DNA of 8,381 nt from the NCBI GenBank assembly GCA_003818595.1, contig RPQV01000124.1, positions 1 to 8,381 on the forward strand. The letters run 5' to 3'. This DNA comes from Calditrichota bacterium (lineage in GTDB: Bacteria > Zhuqueibacterota > Zhuqueibacteria > Residuimicrobiales > Krinioviventaceae). How positions within the stretch are numbered: the stretch's first letter is position 1; each line of letters starts with the position of its first letter. A program made the translations under genes and the position numbers. Under the pieces are notes generated by a model. That model was not told where the DNA came from, ran no database searches, and was given only the letters and a program-made list of their open reading frames with translations. Below are positions 1 through 7,086 of the stretch, piece by piece.

Positions 1-1601
1 AGCCAGCCGGCTATACTTTTGAGGGCCGGTGTGTTCGTGCGGCCCAACAGAGTCCCCAACGCCCATAGTGTGCGGCCGTGACTGTCCTCCGAGCCGCTTT
101 TTTCCAACCAATTGTGCTGGTAATCCATAAAGTTTCGAAAATGGCCGGTCTCAATATTGAAGGCATAGTTGATAAATGCCAGGTAACGCGTGGACAGGGT
201 CAAGGCTTCCCCATTGCCCAATTCTAATTCCGCCAGGTGTGTGCTCACAAGCAGGGCGCGGGCATTGTCGTCGACACAGTAGCCATCGTGATAATTGGGG
301 ACGATGAAGGTGGCATGCTGAATTATGCCGGTGTCGTCCGTCATGTGGTGCAAGTGATCAAGTTTGAGGGGCGGCAATTCACCAGGATATTTATCGAGCG
401 CTCTGGCTGCTAAACCAGGCGGGATGAAATGCCGCCGCTCGGTGCGGGCGCGATCAAAACTCTCCATGTAACGATGCGCGACATGCGACCAAAGCATGTT
501 CCGGCCGAATAAATAGGCGCGCTTGCGCATGGCGTGGCGTTTGGCTTCATTGTCCAGCAGATCGATCACCTGCTCCGCCAACGCTTTCGAATCTCTGAAC
601 GGTATTAACACGCCTCGCTCATCGGCAAGCATCTCTTCTGCATACCAATAGGGTGTCGATATCACGGCTTTGCCCGATCCCAGAGTATACGCCAGTGTGC
701 CCGAAGTAATTTGTGCGACATTGATATAGGGCGTGATGTAAATGTCTGCCGCACCGATAAACTGAACGAGTTCCTCCAAACTGACAAATCGATTGTAAAA
801 GACGACATGGCTCTCCACACCTTTCTCATTAGCCAGCCATTGCAGAGATAATCGATACGTTTCACCTTCACTTTGAATGACGTGTGGATGGGTGGCTCCG
901 ACGATAATATAGACCACGTTAGGATAGCGGGCAACAATGTCAGGCAGCGCGGAGATAACAGTCTCAATGCCTTTGTTCGCCGAGAGTAATCCAAAGCTCA
1001 GTAATACGATTTTGCCCTCGACGCCAAACAGGTCTTTGTGGAAGCTCGGGTCTACAAAGGGTATGTCGGGAATGCCGTGCGGAATATAATCAATCTTCTC
1101 TGGTTTTACGTCATACACATCCTGCAAGAATTCAACGCCGCGCTTACTCATAACAACCAACCGATCGGACAAGGCAGCCACTTTCCTCAACACCCGCATC
1201 TGATCGGGATTTGGCTCGTGCAGAATAGTATGAAGAGTCGTGACGATCGGCATCCGTAATTCGCGCAAGAGCACCAGGATGTGACTACCGGCCTGCCCAC
1301 CAAAGATGCCATATTCGAATTGCAGACACGCGAGATCTACGTTGTTGATATTTAAAAAGTCAGCGGCGCGGCGATACGATTCAATATCCTTCTCCGTCAG
1401 TTCAAATCGCACACGCGGCGGATAGGCATAGCCGGCCTCGACATCGTTTACGGGCAGGACAATGCAGGTCGTTTTGTTGTACTCTGCAGCAATGGCTTCG
1501 CACAAATCAGTTGTGAACGTGGCAATGCCGCAGCGGCGCGGCAAGTAATTGCCGATGAAAGCAATCCGGTTGATGCTTGAAACGGTTGATTTGTGCTCCA
1601 T
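1..1601 (-). CDS. GT4-family glycosyltransferase with C-terminal extension, 3' end cut by the window edge
   Basis: The frame is open without a stop for 533 complete codons from an ATG at 1601 to the left edge, so the true C-terminus is missing. AGAGG six bases upstream of the ATG supports this start. Residues about 12-375 read as a GT-B fold glycosyltransferase of family 4: an N-terminal RIAFIGNYLPRRCGIATFT segment, a PHGIPD hinge near 174, the donor-domain opening LLSFGLLSANKGIE near 200-213, and the nucleotide-sugar region ITSGTLAYTLGSGKAVISTP followed by E322-E323. This family uses nucleotide-activated sugars to build polysaccharide or glycoconjugates in the cytoplasm. From about residue 405 there is an extra domain containing YHDGYCVDDNARAL (437-450) and SEDSHGRTLWALG, rich in aromatic and acidic residues, which resembles an alpha-helical toroid; that fold is inference. 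Proteins of this two-domain type are often found near mannoside phosphorylases, but that neighbour would lie outside the window. The donor and acceptor sugars cannot be stated. Confidence 0.9.
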   Translation of the reverse strand, partial: MEHKSTVSSINRIAFIGNYLPRRCGIATFTTDLCEAIAAEYNKTTCIVLPVNDVEAGYAYPPRVRFELTEKDIESYRRAADFLNINNVDLACLQFEYGIFGGQAGSHILVLLRELRMPIVTTLHTILHEPNPDQMRVLRKVAALSDRLVVMSKRGVEFLQDVYDVKPEKIDYIPHGIPDIPFVDPSFHKDLFGVEGKIVLLSFGLLSANKGIETVISALPDIVARYPNVVYIIVGATHPHVIQSEGETYRLSLQWLANEKGVESHVVFYNRFVSLEELVQFIGAADIYITPYINVAQITSGTLAYTLGSGKAVISTPYWYAEEMLADERGVLIPFRDSKALAEQVIDLLDNEAKRHAMRKRAYLFGRNMLWSHVAHRYMESFDRARTERRHFIPPGLAARALDKYPGELPPLKLDHLHHMTDDTGIIQHATFIVPNYHDGYCVDDNARALLVSTHLAELELGNGEALTLSTRYLAFINYAFNIETGHFRNFMDYQHNWLEKSGSEDSHGRTLWALGTLLGRTNTPALKSIAGW

Positions 1602-1756
1602 AGTAAACCTCTGTTCTGAATGTGCCTCGTGATCCTCCACGAAAGTGTTCTTGGTTCGGCATCAAGTATGATCTCAAACGTTTCAAGCCAACAAATTAGA
1701 CTCCGGCTCAACCTCAAGGCTTGAACTGAAGTTATAATAGGTTTTTGAACAACAGC

Positions 1757-1773
1757 AACGTGTTTCGCACGCT
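1757..1773 (-). other. Short hairpin downstream of the RRM gene, possible transcript end
   Basis: On the minus strand, 19 bases past the RRM stop codon, AGCGTG and CACGTT can pair around a CGAAA loop (six pairs, one of them G-U). No U-tract follows, so this is at best a weak or Rho-assisted terminator or a 3' stabilising hairpin. The remaining spacer to the glycosyltransferase start (1602-1756) shows no gene. Confidence 0.3.
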
Positions 1774-1791
1774 ATATGGGGGTGCTTATCT

Positions 1792-2067
1792 CTAGAAACT
1801 TCGCCCTCCACCGCGACGGTTATCCGACTTGGGCCGGGCTTCGTTGACATTGAGATTTTTCCCTTTTAAATCCTTGCCGTTTAAACCATCGATAGCCGAC
1901 TGCGCTTCCTGTGGAGAAGGCATCTCCACGAAACCAAAGCCTCGTGATTGGCCACTGTATTTATCCTTTACGATAGAGACGGATCCGATCTGACCGAATG
2001 CCGCAAACGATTGACGTAAATCCTCTTCGCTCACATCATGTGCCAGGTTACCAACATAAATATTCAT
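1792..2067 (-). CDS. RRM-type RNA-binding protein
   Basis: This 91-residue protein is a single RNA recognition motif with a short basic tail. RNP2 is IYVGNL at residues 3-8 and RNP1 is RGFGFVEM at 42-49, with the aromatic residues Y4, F44 and F46 that stack on RNA bases in this family. Residues 80-91 form an Arg/Gly-rich tail (RRGGGRSF) of the kind that adds nonspecific RNA contacts. Small bacterial RRM proteins of this layout, best known in cyanobacteria, bind single-stranded RNA and are often induced by cold; such a role here is inference. TAGGAGTC lies just upstream of the ATG. It is 38 bases after the preceding 104-residue gene with no visible terminator between them, so it may be the last gene of the slipin transcription unit or have its own promoter inside that gene. 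Confidence 0.95.
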   Translation of the reverse strand: MNIYVGNLAHDVSEEDLRQSFAAFGQIGSVSIVKDKYSGQSRGFGFVEMPSPQEAQSAIDGLNGKDLKGKNLNVNEARPKSDNRRGGGRSF

Positions 2068-2105
2068 TATAGACTCCTATAGGTTGTGTTATTTCGCCCC
2101 ATGCC

Positions 2106-2420
2106 TCAATAATAATTTCTCGATGGCATTGCGCTGAGCGCCATAATCTTGACGGCGTCGTCAGCAAAAAAGAACTTGGGGCATATCATTTTTAGCATAG
2201 TTTTTACGTTCATGAGTATGTTATTTAAATCCTCAAAAGAAGCGCCGCTCTTGACAACTTTTCCAATGTATTCATCATCGTTAATTTGCCTGATTTGTAA
2301 ATATTCAGGATTATTCTCTTTGAAAAACGGCTTCATGGAGGTTTTGCTGGAATCAAGCTCGTCACGCAGTTTATCACTGGTTTTTATCCCCACAAAGATC
2401 ATGCTGCCATCACTCTGCAT
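2106..2420 (-). CDS. Uncharacterised 104-residue cytoplasmic protein
   Basis: I do not recognise this family. The protein has no signal peptide or membrane segment and has a mixed alpha/beta look: a short strand MIFVGIK (7-13), a helix around 15-30, KPFFKENNPEYLQI (30-43), the segment DDEYIGKVVKSGASFEDLNN (48-67) and a helix through about 80 ending in a single cysteine, C80. The start at M1 is preferred because GAGG stands five bases upstream; M7 is a possible alternative with a weaker site. It begins 23 bases after the FN3 gene and ends 38 bases before the RRM gene, which suggests co-transcription. A reading frame on the opposite strand (2149-2454) is low-complexity and hydrophobic and is best read as its shadow. 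Real gene status rests on spacing, ribosome binding site and balanced composition. Confidence 0.75.
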   Translation of the reverse strand: MQSDGSMIFVGIKTSDKLRDELDSSKTSMKPFFKENNPEYLQIRQINDDEYIGKVVKSGASFEDLNNILMNVKTMLKMICPKFFFADDAVKIMALSAMPSRNYY

Positions 2421-2443
2421 AATTACCTCAAATCCACTGACAA

Positions 2444-3358
2444 CTAGGGTTTAGCCGATAAAAACTGATCGTAACTCTGTCCAAGTTGAGAGGCGTACGT
2501 GAAATTTATTTTGTTGAGATCAACACTGCTGCGCTTCTGTCCATAAGGCAGATACAAGGTCATCTCTTCGACAGATTCGATGCGCAGTTTTACGTAATAA
2601 TTGTCATGGGTCTTTATGAGATAAACGTGACCATACCTGATTTCTGCGCTCGTCGTAAACGCCGCATCAGGTAGTGGATCAGCCAACCTCCAGTCAGTCC
2701 CGATATCGGCTATGAGCGTCTTGTTCCGTACCGGCCACTCTTTTGTGAAATCAGCCTCCGCGGGGCTAATGAAAATTGATTTTCCTTTGGCAGTCGGCGA
2801 TTCCATCATAAGGATATCGATATACTTGACACGCTGCATCTCGTTATGATGGCCGGGTATGTCCTGCCCGTTTTCACGGCTCCAGCCGTAGCCGCTGCTG
2901 CTGGGGGCCGTGGAAACATCGTAATCGAACATGGGGATAGTAAATTTTTTTCCATCGGATTGAGGTATTGCGGCTGTTTCGGGCAGACCAGCCTCACTGA
3001 CGCCACCATCCGTTTGGCGGGAACACACATGTAAGAAATACTGCTGGTTATTGTCCAGACCATTGACCACATATTCATTCACGCCTTTCTTGACTTGAAC
3101 GACAAACGCAAGACTGTCCGGGGAGAACGGCGGTGACGATTTTAAATCAAAATATACGTTGTACCCGGCAAATTGCACTTTGGCTTCGTCCGGGCTGTCC
3201 TCCCACGTCACCGCAATGGCATTCTCGCCTGACGCCGCCTGAATGTTTCTGGGCGGCGCCAAATTGACAATTTTCTCAGCCGAGTCACCTTGAGTACTGA
3301 TCCAAAGAACGGCATAAAGTATCACTAAAGTGATGCCCCAATTTTTTACGCGTTTCAT
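2444..3358 (-). CDS. Exported protein with a fibronectin type III domain
   Basis: This 304-residue protein starts with a Sec-type signal peptide: the basic MKRVK, a hydrophobic stretch at about 8-21, and a likely cleavage near A27. There is no lipobox cysteine, so a lipoprotein is unlikely and the product should be periplasmic or secreted. Residues about 34-132 are one fibronectin type III domain, with PPRNIQA opening it, the core AVTWEDS (49-55), the GYNVYF strand (65-70) and YVVNGLDNNQQYFLHV (96-111), the usual tyrosine-corner region. The C-terminal half (about 140-300) contains GHVYLIKT, YYVKLRIESV and INFTYASQ, a beta-rich pattern seen after FN3 domains in other exported bacterial proteins; its function is unknown. 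GGAG lies eight bases before the ATG. The gene follows the slipin by 33 bases, so a membrane-associated partnership is plausible but unproven. Confidence 0.88.
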   Translation of the reverse strand: MKRVKNWGITLVILYAVLWISTQGDSAEKIVNLAPPRNIQAASGENAIAVTWEDSPDEAKVQFAGYNVYFDLKSSPPFSPDSLAFVVQVKKGVNEYVVNGLDNNQQYFLHVCSRQTDGGVSEAGLPETAAIPQSDGKKFTIPMFDYDVSTAPSSSGYGWSRENGQDIPGHHNEMQRVKYIDILMMESPTAKGKSIFISPAEADFTKEWPVRNKTLIADIGTDWRLADPLPDAAFTTSAEIRYGHVYLIKTHDNYYVKLRIESVEEMTLYLPYGQKRSSVDLNKINFTYASQLGQSYDQFLSAKP

Positions 3359-3391
3359 TCTGTAAACTCCATTTCTTGCAGGTAGTTTTAT

Positions 3392-4249
3392 TTAGATATT
3401 TTTTAACGGCACGACGCCGGCCATGTCGCCGATTATATTGACCAGCTCGGAGCCTGTTGGAATGACTATTTTGGTGTTTTTCTCAAGTGCCGCTTCAAGT
3501 GCTTGTAATTTTCTGAGCAGTTGCGCATTGCCGACAAAATATTTATTGGCTGCCTCATTCACCAATCGAATGGCTTCTGCATCGCCTTCTGCATGTAATA
3601 TGCTTGATTGTCTGACTCCCTCTGCCTCTTTGATTTTTGAGCGCTTTTCACCATCTGCTTTCGTCTCGGTGGCCGTGGCATAATCTATGGCAGCTATTTT
3701 TTCATTTTCGGCTTTAACAACTTTATTCATGGTTTCCTGAACATCCGGTGGTGGATCTATCTCTTTTAATTCGGTCCGGACAATTTGAATTCCCCAGCTC
3801 TGAGTTTCCTCGTGCAGGGTTTTGTGCAGTTCAGAATTGATTTTCCCTCGCTCACTATTGGCAGATTTCAACGTAAGCGTACCAATAATATTTCTCAACG
3901 TTGTGCGGGCAAGATTAACGATCTGCCACTGATAATTATTAACATTATAGAGAGAACTCTTGACACTTTCCTCATCGGATTTTACCTTAAAATAAACCTG
4001 GGCATCAACTCTGGCGTTTAAATTGTCGTTGGTTATTATTTCCTGTGGCTCCGCATCAACCATTTGTTCGGTGGTATTCACCTGGAACATTCTTTCAATC
4101 AGAGGAATAATCCAGTGAAATCCTGGATTGGAAAAACGGTTATATTTCCCCAATCGCTCGATCAAGCCTCTGTGTGTAGGTCTCACTATTCTGACCCCGA
4201 GAATAAATATGATAATTAGTGCGACGATTATAAAAATAGTATTGATCAT
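3392..4249 (-). CDS. Slipin / stomatin-like SPFH (band 7) membrane protein
   Basis: This 285-residue protein has one N-terminal membrane segment (residues 2-20, very rich in Ile), then an SPFH domain beginning RPTHRGLIERLGKYNRFSNPG (23-43) and running to about 175. Family hallmarks include NLNARVDAQVYFKV (76-89), the ARTTLRNIIGTLTL segment (114-127) and WGIQIVRTELKEIDPP (152-167). Residues about 175-235 form the alanine/glutamate-rich coiled coil typical of stomatins and prohibitins, and the tail ends in IVIPTGSELVNIIGDMAG. Such proteins oligomerise into ring or cage scaffolds at the membrane and organise microdomains or modulate membrane proteases. The length fits the stomatin/paraslipin class. 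The usual NfeD partner is absent on both sides; the neighbour is the FN3 exported protein instead. GGAAGGA stands four bases before the ATG. Confidence 0.95.
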   Translation of the reverse strand: MINTIFIIVALIIIFILGVRIVRPTHRGLIERLGKYNRFSNPGFHWIIPLIERMFQVNTTEQMVDAEPQEIITNDNLNARVDAQVYFKVKSDEESVKSSLYNVNNYQWQIVNLARTTLRNIIGTLTLKSANSERGKINSELHKTLHEETQSWGIQIVRTELKEIDPPPDVQETMNKVVKAENEKIAAIDYATATETKADGEKRSKIKEAEGVRQSSILHAEGDAEAIRLVNEAANKYFVGNAQLLRKLQALEAALEKNTKIVIPTGSELVNIIGDMAGVVPLKNI

Positions 4250-4340
4250 TTTGTCCTTCCTTTTTCAATGGCTTTACTGGAGACAATCCTTTTACATGAC
4301 TGCTTTTTGAACCAACTAAAGGCGGAAAACTCTGACTGTA

Positions 4341-4362
4341 CAAAAAGGCACTTGCCCTTTTC
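4341..4362 (-). terminator. Likely intrinsic terminator after the radical SAM gene
   Basis: About 50 bases past the radical SAM stop codon, the minus-strand RNA can form AAAAGGGC-AAGT-GCCTTTTT: an eight-pair stem with a four-base loop and one G-U pair, followed by the U-run. The G-U pair would be an A-C mismatch in the other orientation, so the signal fits minus-strand transcription. It separates the radical SAM gene from the slipin unit. Confidence 0.6.
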
Positions 4363-4411
4363 AAATAAATTTTTCATTGGTTGTTTTTCATAGACTTGAT
4401 AGCTTTAAAGA

Positions 4412-5866
4412 TCACGCCGCAATCCCGGCTTCCTCATCCTCTAGCCTGACTCGCTCCTGATAGTCGATCATGATTTTGGCCTCTTTTCTCGGACGACAGA
4501 GCTCCATCACCCTCAGAAACGTTTTGTTTTTCTTTTGCCATAGCCGGTTGAGTTTGCGCGCGTAAACGGCGATAGCGAATTCGACCCATGCGAACGACAT
4601 CGCACGACGGATCACCTGAATGAACGAATAGAACTTTGAATGACTGAAAATTTGCGCTCGCTGGAGATCGAACAGTGAAAGCCTCTTGGGTTTGAAAACG
4701 GCGTGGTGTGCATCGTACAGCGCCCAATCGTGGAACTGAATCCGTTTTTCATCTGTCACCTGGTCATAGAATTCAGAGCCGGGAAGCGGCGTCAAAAGCA
4801 AGAACTGGGTGGAGGATAGTTTCGCCCGCTTGGCAAACCGAACAGTCTCTTTTACCGTGTACCAATCGTCTTCATCGAATCCATACACAAACATCCCATG
4901 GATGCGGATCCCTTGCTTGTGGAGCACCTGGATCGCCTGAGCCATGTCGTCCACGGTCTGCTGTTTTTTCATGGATTTAAGGCTTTTAGGATTGACCGAC
5001 TCCATGCCGATATATAATGTGTGGCATCCTGCCTTTTTCATGAGCTTGACGAGCTCGAGATCTTGGGCGATGTCAACCCGCACCTGGGTGGACCATTTGA
5101 ACTTGAATTTCTCTTCGATCATACGTCGGAGCAATGCCTTGGCACGCTTCCGGTTCGCTGTAAAATTATCATCGTAGAAAAAAATGGAATGTTTCTTATG
5201 ATTGTAACGATCAAGCTCTGCAATGATGTTTTCAGTAGACCGAAATCGATAGGCATTTCCGAACATGCCTGTCACCGAGCAGAATGAACAATGGAAAGGA
5301 CAACCTCTGGACGTCTGCACCGGGATGGTCATCTTGCCGGTCAACTTTTTTTTAGCATATTGTGACAGACTAAAATCCGGAAATGGATTATCGTCAAGCG
5401 ATCTTGACAATGGTTTTAACGGATTGTGGATTATTTTGCCGCCAGTTTGATAGGAAAGATTAGGCACAGCGGAAAAATCTTTACCGTTCTCCCATATTTC
5501 AATAAAGCTGATGATCGCTTCCTCCGCTTCCCCGCGAATCACATAGTCCGCGTGTTCCAACGCCTCATCCGGAAGAAACGTAACGTGCGGTCCGCCCATA
5601 ATGACCGGGATACCCATAGACCGTATTTTGTCCGCAATCGCATAGGCCCGGGGAGCCGTGGGCGTGATTGTTGAAATTCCGACCATATCGACATTTCTGA
5701 TCTTGTCAAAATCAATTTTTTGAGACTGTTCCACAATAACTTCAGCGTCCCACCCTTTTTCCTTGACAATCGTCCCCAGGATGAATACGCCAAGTCGGGG
5801 GAGCAAAAATTGTGAAAAGATGTGCAGGTTGGGCGATTTCGGTTCGATAAAAATTATCTTATGCAT
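4412..5866 (-). CDS. B12-binding-domain radical SAM protein
   Basis: This 484-residue enzyme has the layout of cobalamin-dependent class B radical SAM proteins. Residues about 1-135 form a Rossmann-like B12-binding domain, with LPRLGVFILGTIVKEKGWD (22-40), VGISTITPTAPRAYAIADKI (62-81) and IPVIMGGPHVTFLPDEAL (86-103), then YVIRGEAEEAI. The radical SAM core starts with SRGCPFHCSFCS, giving the cluster-binding cysteines C189, C193 and C196 in CX3CX2C spacing. IFFYDDNFTANRKRA (228-242), YIGMESVNPKSL (285-296) and FVYGFDEDDW (326-335) are further core motifs. The C-terminal part (from about 375, WALYDAHHAVFKPKRLS) matches the extension seen in methyltransferase-like members, including hopanoid-methylase relatives. 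Family enzymes methylate or rearrange unreactive carbon, often on lipids or cofactors; the substrate here is unknown. CGGAG lies six bases before the ATG. It follows the sigma-region-2 gene by 83 bases and ends before a terminator, so those two may be co-transcribed. Confidence 0.93.
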   Translation of the reverse strand: MHKIIFIEPKSPNLHIFSQFLLPRLGVFILGTIVKEKGWDAEVIVEQSQKIDFDKIRNVDMVGISTITPTAPRAYAIADKIRSMGIPVIMGGPHVTFLPDEALEHADYVIRGEAEEAIISFIEIWENGKDFSAVPNLSYQTGGKIIHNPLKPLSRSLDDNPFPDFSLSQYAKKKLTGKMTIPVQTSRGCPFHCSFCSVTGMFGNAYRFRSTENIIAELDRYNHKKHSIFFYDDNFTANRKRAKALLRRMIEEKFKFKWSTQVRVDIAQDLELVKLMKKAGCHTLYIGMESVNPKSLKSMKKQQTVDDMAQAIQVLHKQGIRIHGMFVYGFDEDDWYTVKETVRFAKRAKLSSTQFLLLTPLPGSEFYDQVTDEKRIQFHDWALYDAHHAVFKPKRLSLFDLQRAQIFSHSKFYSFIQVIRRAMSFAWVEFAIAVYARKLNRLWQKKNKTFLRVMELCRPRKEAKIMIDYQERVRLEDEEAGIAA

Positions 5867-5949
5867 GACAAACTCCGTTCCGCAAATGCCTTCGACCTCA
5901 CATATTCAATAAACTCTTTCATTGACAACTCTGCGCTGATTCTGAATGA

Positions 5950-6201
5950 TCAATTTTCGGCTGATTCGTGAACATAAAAGCACATGTTCGCGTAGACATT
6001 CATCAAAATCTCGTTCAACCATTTATCAAAATCACTGTTTTTATCAAAATGCTGAAAAACACCAAAAGCGACCGCATAGGTTTGCTGCACCAGTATTTCT
6101 GCTCGTTCTGCGCTTCTCGCCAACAAGATCGCTCTGCTGTACAAATTATCCATGTACTTAAAGGCAAGGTCCTCAAAAAGCTGTATTTCGTGATCAGACA
6201 T
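5950..6201 (-). CDS. Small protein resembling sigma-70 region 2 only
   Basis: The 83 residues match the region-2 helix bundle of ECF-type sigma factors along nearly their whole length: FEDLAFKYMDNLYSRAILLA (9-28) corresponds to the opening helix, AEILVQQTYAVAFGVFQHF (34-52) to the core-RNA-polymerase-binding DLVQETYLRAF-type segment, and FDKWLNEILMNVYAN (58-72) to the WLFRILTN-type helix that reads the -10 element. The chain then stops at TGA; no region 4 (the -35-binding helix-turn-helix) follows, and only 83 bases remain before the next gene. Normal ECF factors are about 170-200 residues. AGGAG seven bases before the ATG supports translation. It could be a remnant of a sigma factor, a stand-alone core-polymerase binder, or an anti-sigma-like decoy; the sequence does not decide. 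Several acidic or neutral residues replace the arginines expected in the DNA-reading helix. Confidence 0.75.
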   Translation of the reverse strand: MSDHEIQLFEDLAFKYMDNLYSRAILLARSAERAEILVQQTYAVAFGVFQHFDKNSDFDKWLNEILMNVYANMCFYVHESAEN

Positions 6202-6222
6202 TTTTTCTCTCCTGCTTTTTCA

Positions 6223-6252
6223 TTAATACGCGCGTTCACGTATCAAGTGCAA
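6223..6252 (-). promoter_or_regulatory. Possible sigma-70 type promoter for the sigma-region-2 gene
   Basis: On the minus strand TTGCAC (6247-6252) and TATTAA (6223-6228) are 18 bases apart. Transcription would begin about 15 bases before the ribosome binding site, leaving a short leader, which fits. The match is moderate and unsupported by other data. Confidence 0.35.
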
Positions 6253-6308
6253 CAGTGATCTTTTCATTGGTTCTTCCTGTTTTTGATATGCCTGTGGCTA
6301 TTTGGCCA

Positions 6309-7007
6309 TCAGCCGGACAGAATCAAAGCAATTCGATCAAGTTTTATCAGGGAACCGCTGTTTACAAATATCACGTTTCCGTCCGTTTTCAGGACCTTTT
6401 CGATGATGACATCCACTACGTCATCGAGCACTTGCCATATATTCACCAGTTTTGAGAATACCCGCTTATGATCTGTTTTAAGAAGGCTGCCCTTCACGTG
6501 ATAATCTTCTTCGACGTACAAAGTGGCGCCTGCCTCCGACTCCGCACATTTCCCCACCTCCTCAATTCCGAAAACGACTTTATGCCTGCCGGCTGCTATG
6601 GCAAGATCCCGCATGGCGTTTTTATTTACGCCCGCAATGGCCTCCTTGACGACGGGCCACACGATCTTGCCTAAATCATGCGTAGAAGTGGCACTATAGT
6701 CGCCTTCAACCTTTCCGATTAGTACATCTTGACGAGTCTTCAAAGCTGTAAAAATGGCCAGACTGCTTTTCTCGCCGACCAGCACCAATCGAAGCGGATC
6801 TTGTTCATAATAATGGGCAAAGCTTAGGTCTGTCCGATGGAAAAAATCTCTTAATCGGGTATCTTTCGAGACCGGATTACCGACTGGGGAAATTTCAAGT
6901 GGAAAAATCCCATCTTGAATATCGATGAGTTTGTCTCGAAATCCCTCGTACAGCCCGCTTTTGTCTTCGCTCAATGACAGGACATAATAATGGATGCTGG
7001 GTTGCAT
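6309..7007 (-). CDS. Shortened bacterial eRF1-like (baeRF) family protein
   Basis: The 232 residues match the middle and C-terminal parts of bacterial homologues of archaeal/eukaryotic release factor 1. Key matches are HYYVLSLSEDKSGLYEGFRD (6-25), YYEQDPLRLVLVGEKSSLAIF (66-86), GKVEGDYSATSTHDLGKIVW (98-117), VVFGIEEVGKCAESEAGATL (144-163), YVEEDYHVKG (164-173) and the closing DDVVDVIIEKVL...GNVIFVN...RIALIL. Typical members are about 350-380 residues, with an extra N-terminal domain of about 130-150; here the protein begins directly at the second domain. No GGQ tripeptide, the peptidyl-tRNA hydrolysis motif of true eRF1, is present, so termination activity is not supported. Family proteins are thought to act on ribosomes or in stress, but the role is not firmly known. 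GAGG seven bases before the ATG supports this start, and the 277-base spacer upstream holds no missing N-terminus. Confidence 0.82.
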   Translation of the reverse strand: MQPSIHYYVLSLSEDKSGLYEGFRDKLIDIQDGIFPLEISPVGNPVSKDTRLRDFFHRTDLSFAHYYEQDPLRLVLVGEKSSLAIFTALKTRQDVLIGKVEGDYSATSTHDLGKIVWPVVKEAIAGVNKNAMRDLAIAAGRHKVVFGIEEVGKCAESEAGATLYVEEDYHVKGSLLKTDHKRVFSKLVNIWQVLDDVVDVIIEKVLKTDGNVIFVNSGSLIKLDRIALILSG

Positions 7008-7086
7008 CGTTTGTCCTCACTTTTTATCTGATGTGATCTCATGTATCATCATCTGAATGCTTGCATGACTTTTCTGCCATTAATAG

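Noticed and set aside
1448..1717. Minus-strand frame overlapping the glycosyltransferase start
   Set aside because: It is out of frame with the long, uninterrupted glycosyltransferase frame, whose product carries clear GT4 motifs.
2149..2454. 101-codon plus-strand frame opposite the 104-residue gene
   Set aside because: Its Ser/Leu-rich product mirrors the codons of the minus-strand gene, and that gene has a proper ribosome binding site and operon spacing.
4140..4364. 74-codon minus-strand frame starting before the slipin
   Set aside because: It overlaps the slipin N-terminus in another frame, has no family resemblance and crosses the likely terminator.
5968..6258. Plus-strand frame opposite the sigma-like gene
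   Set aside because: The minus-strand product has clear sigma region-2 resemblance; the plus product has none.
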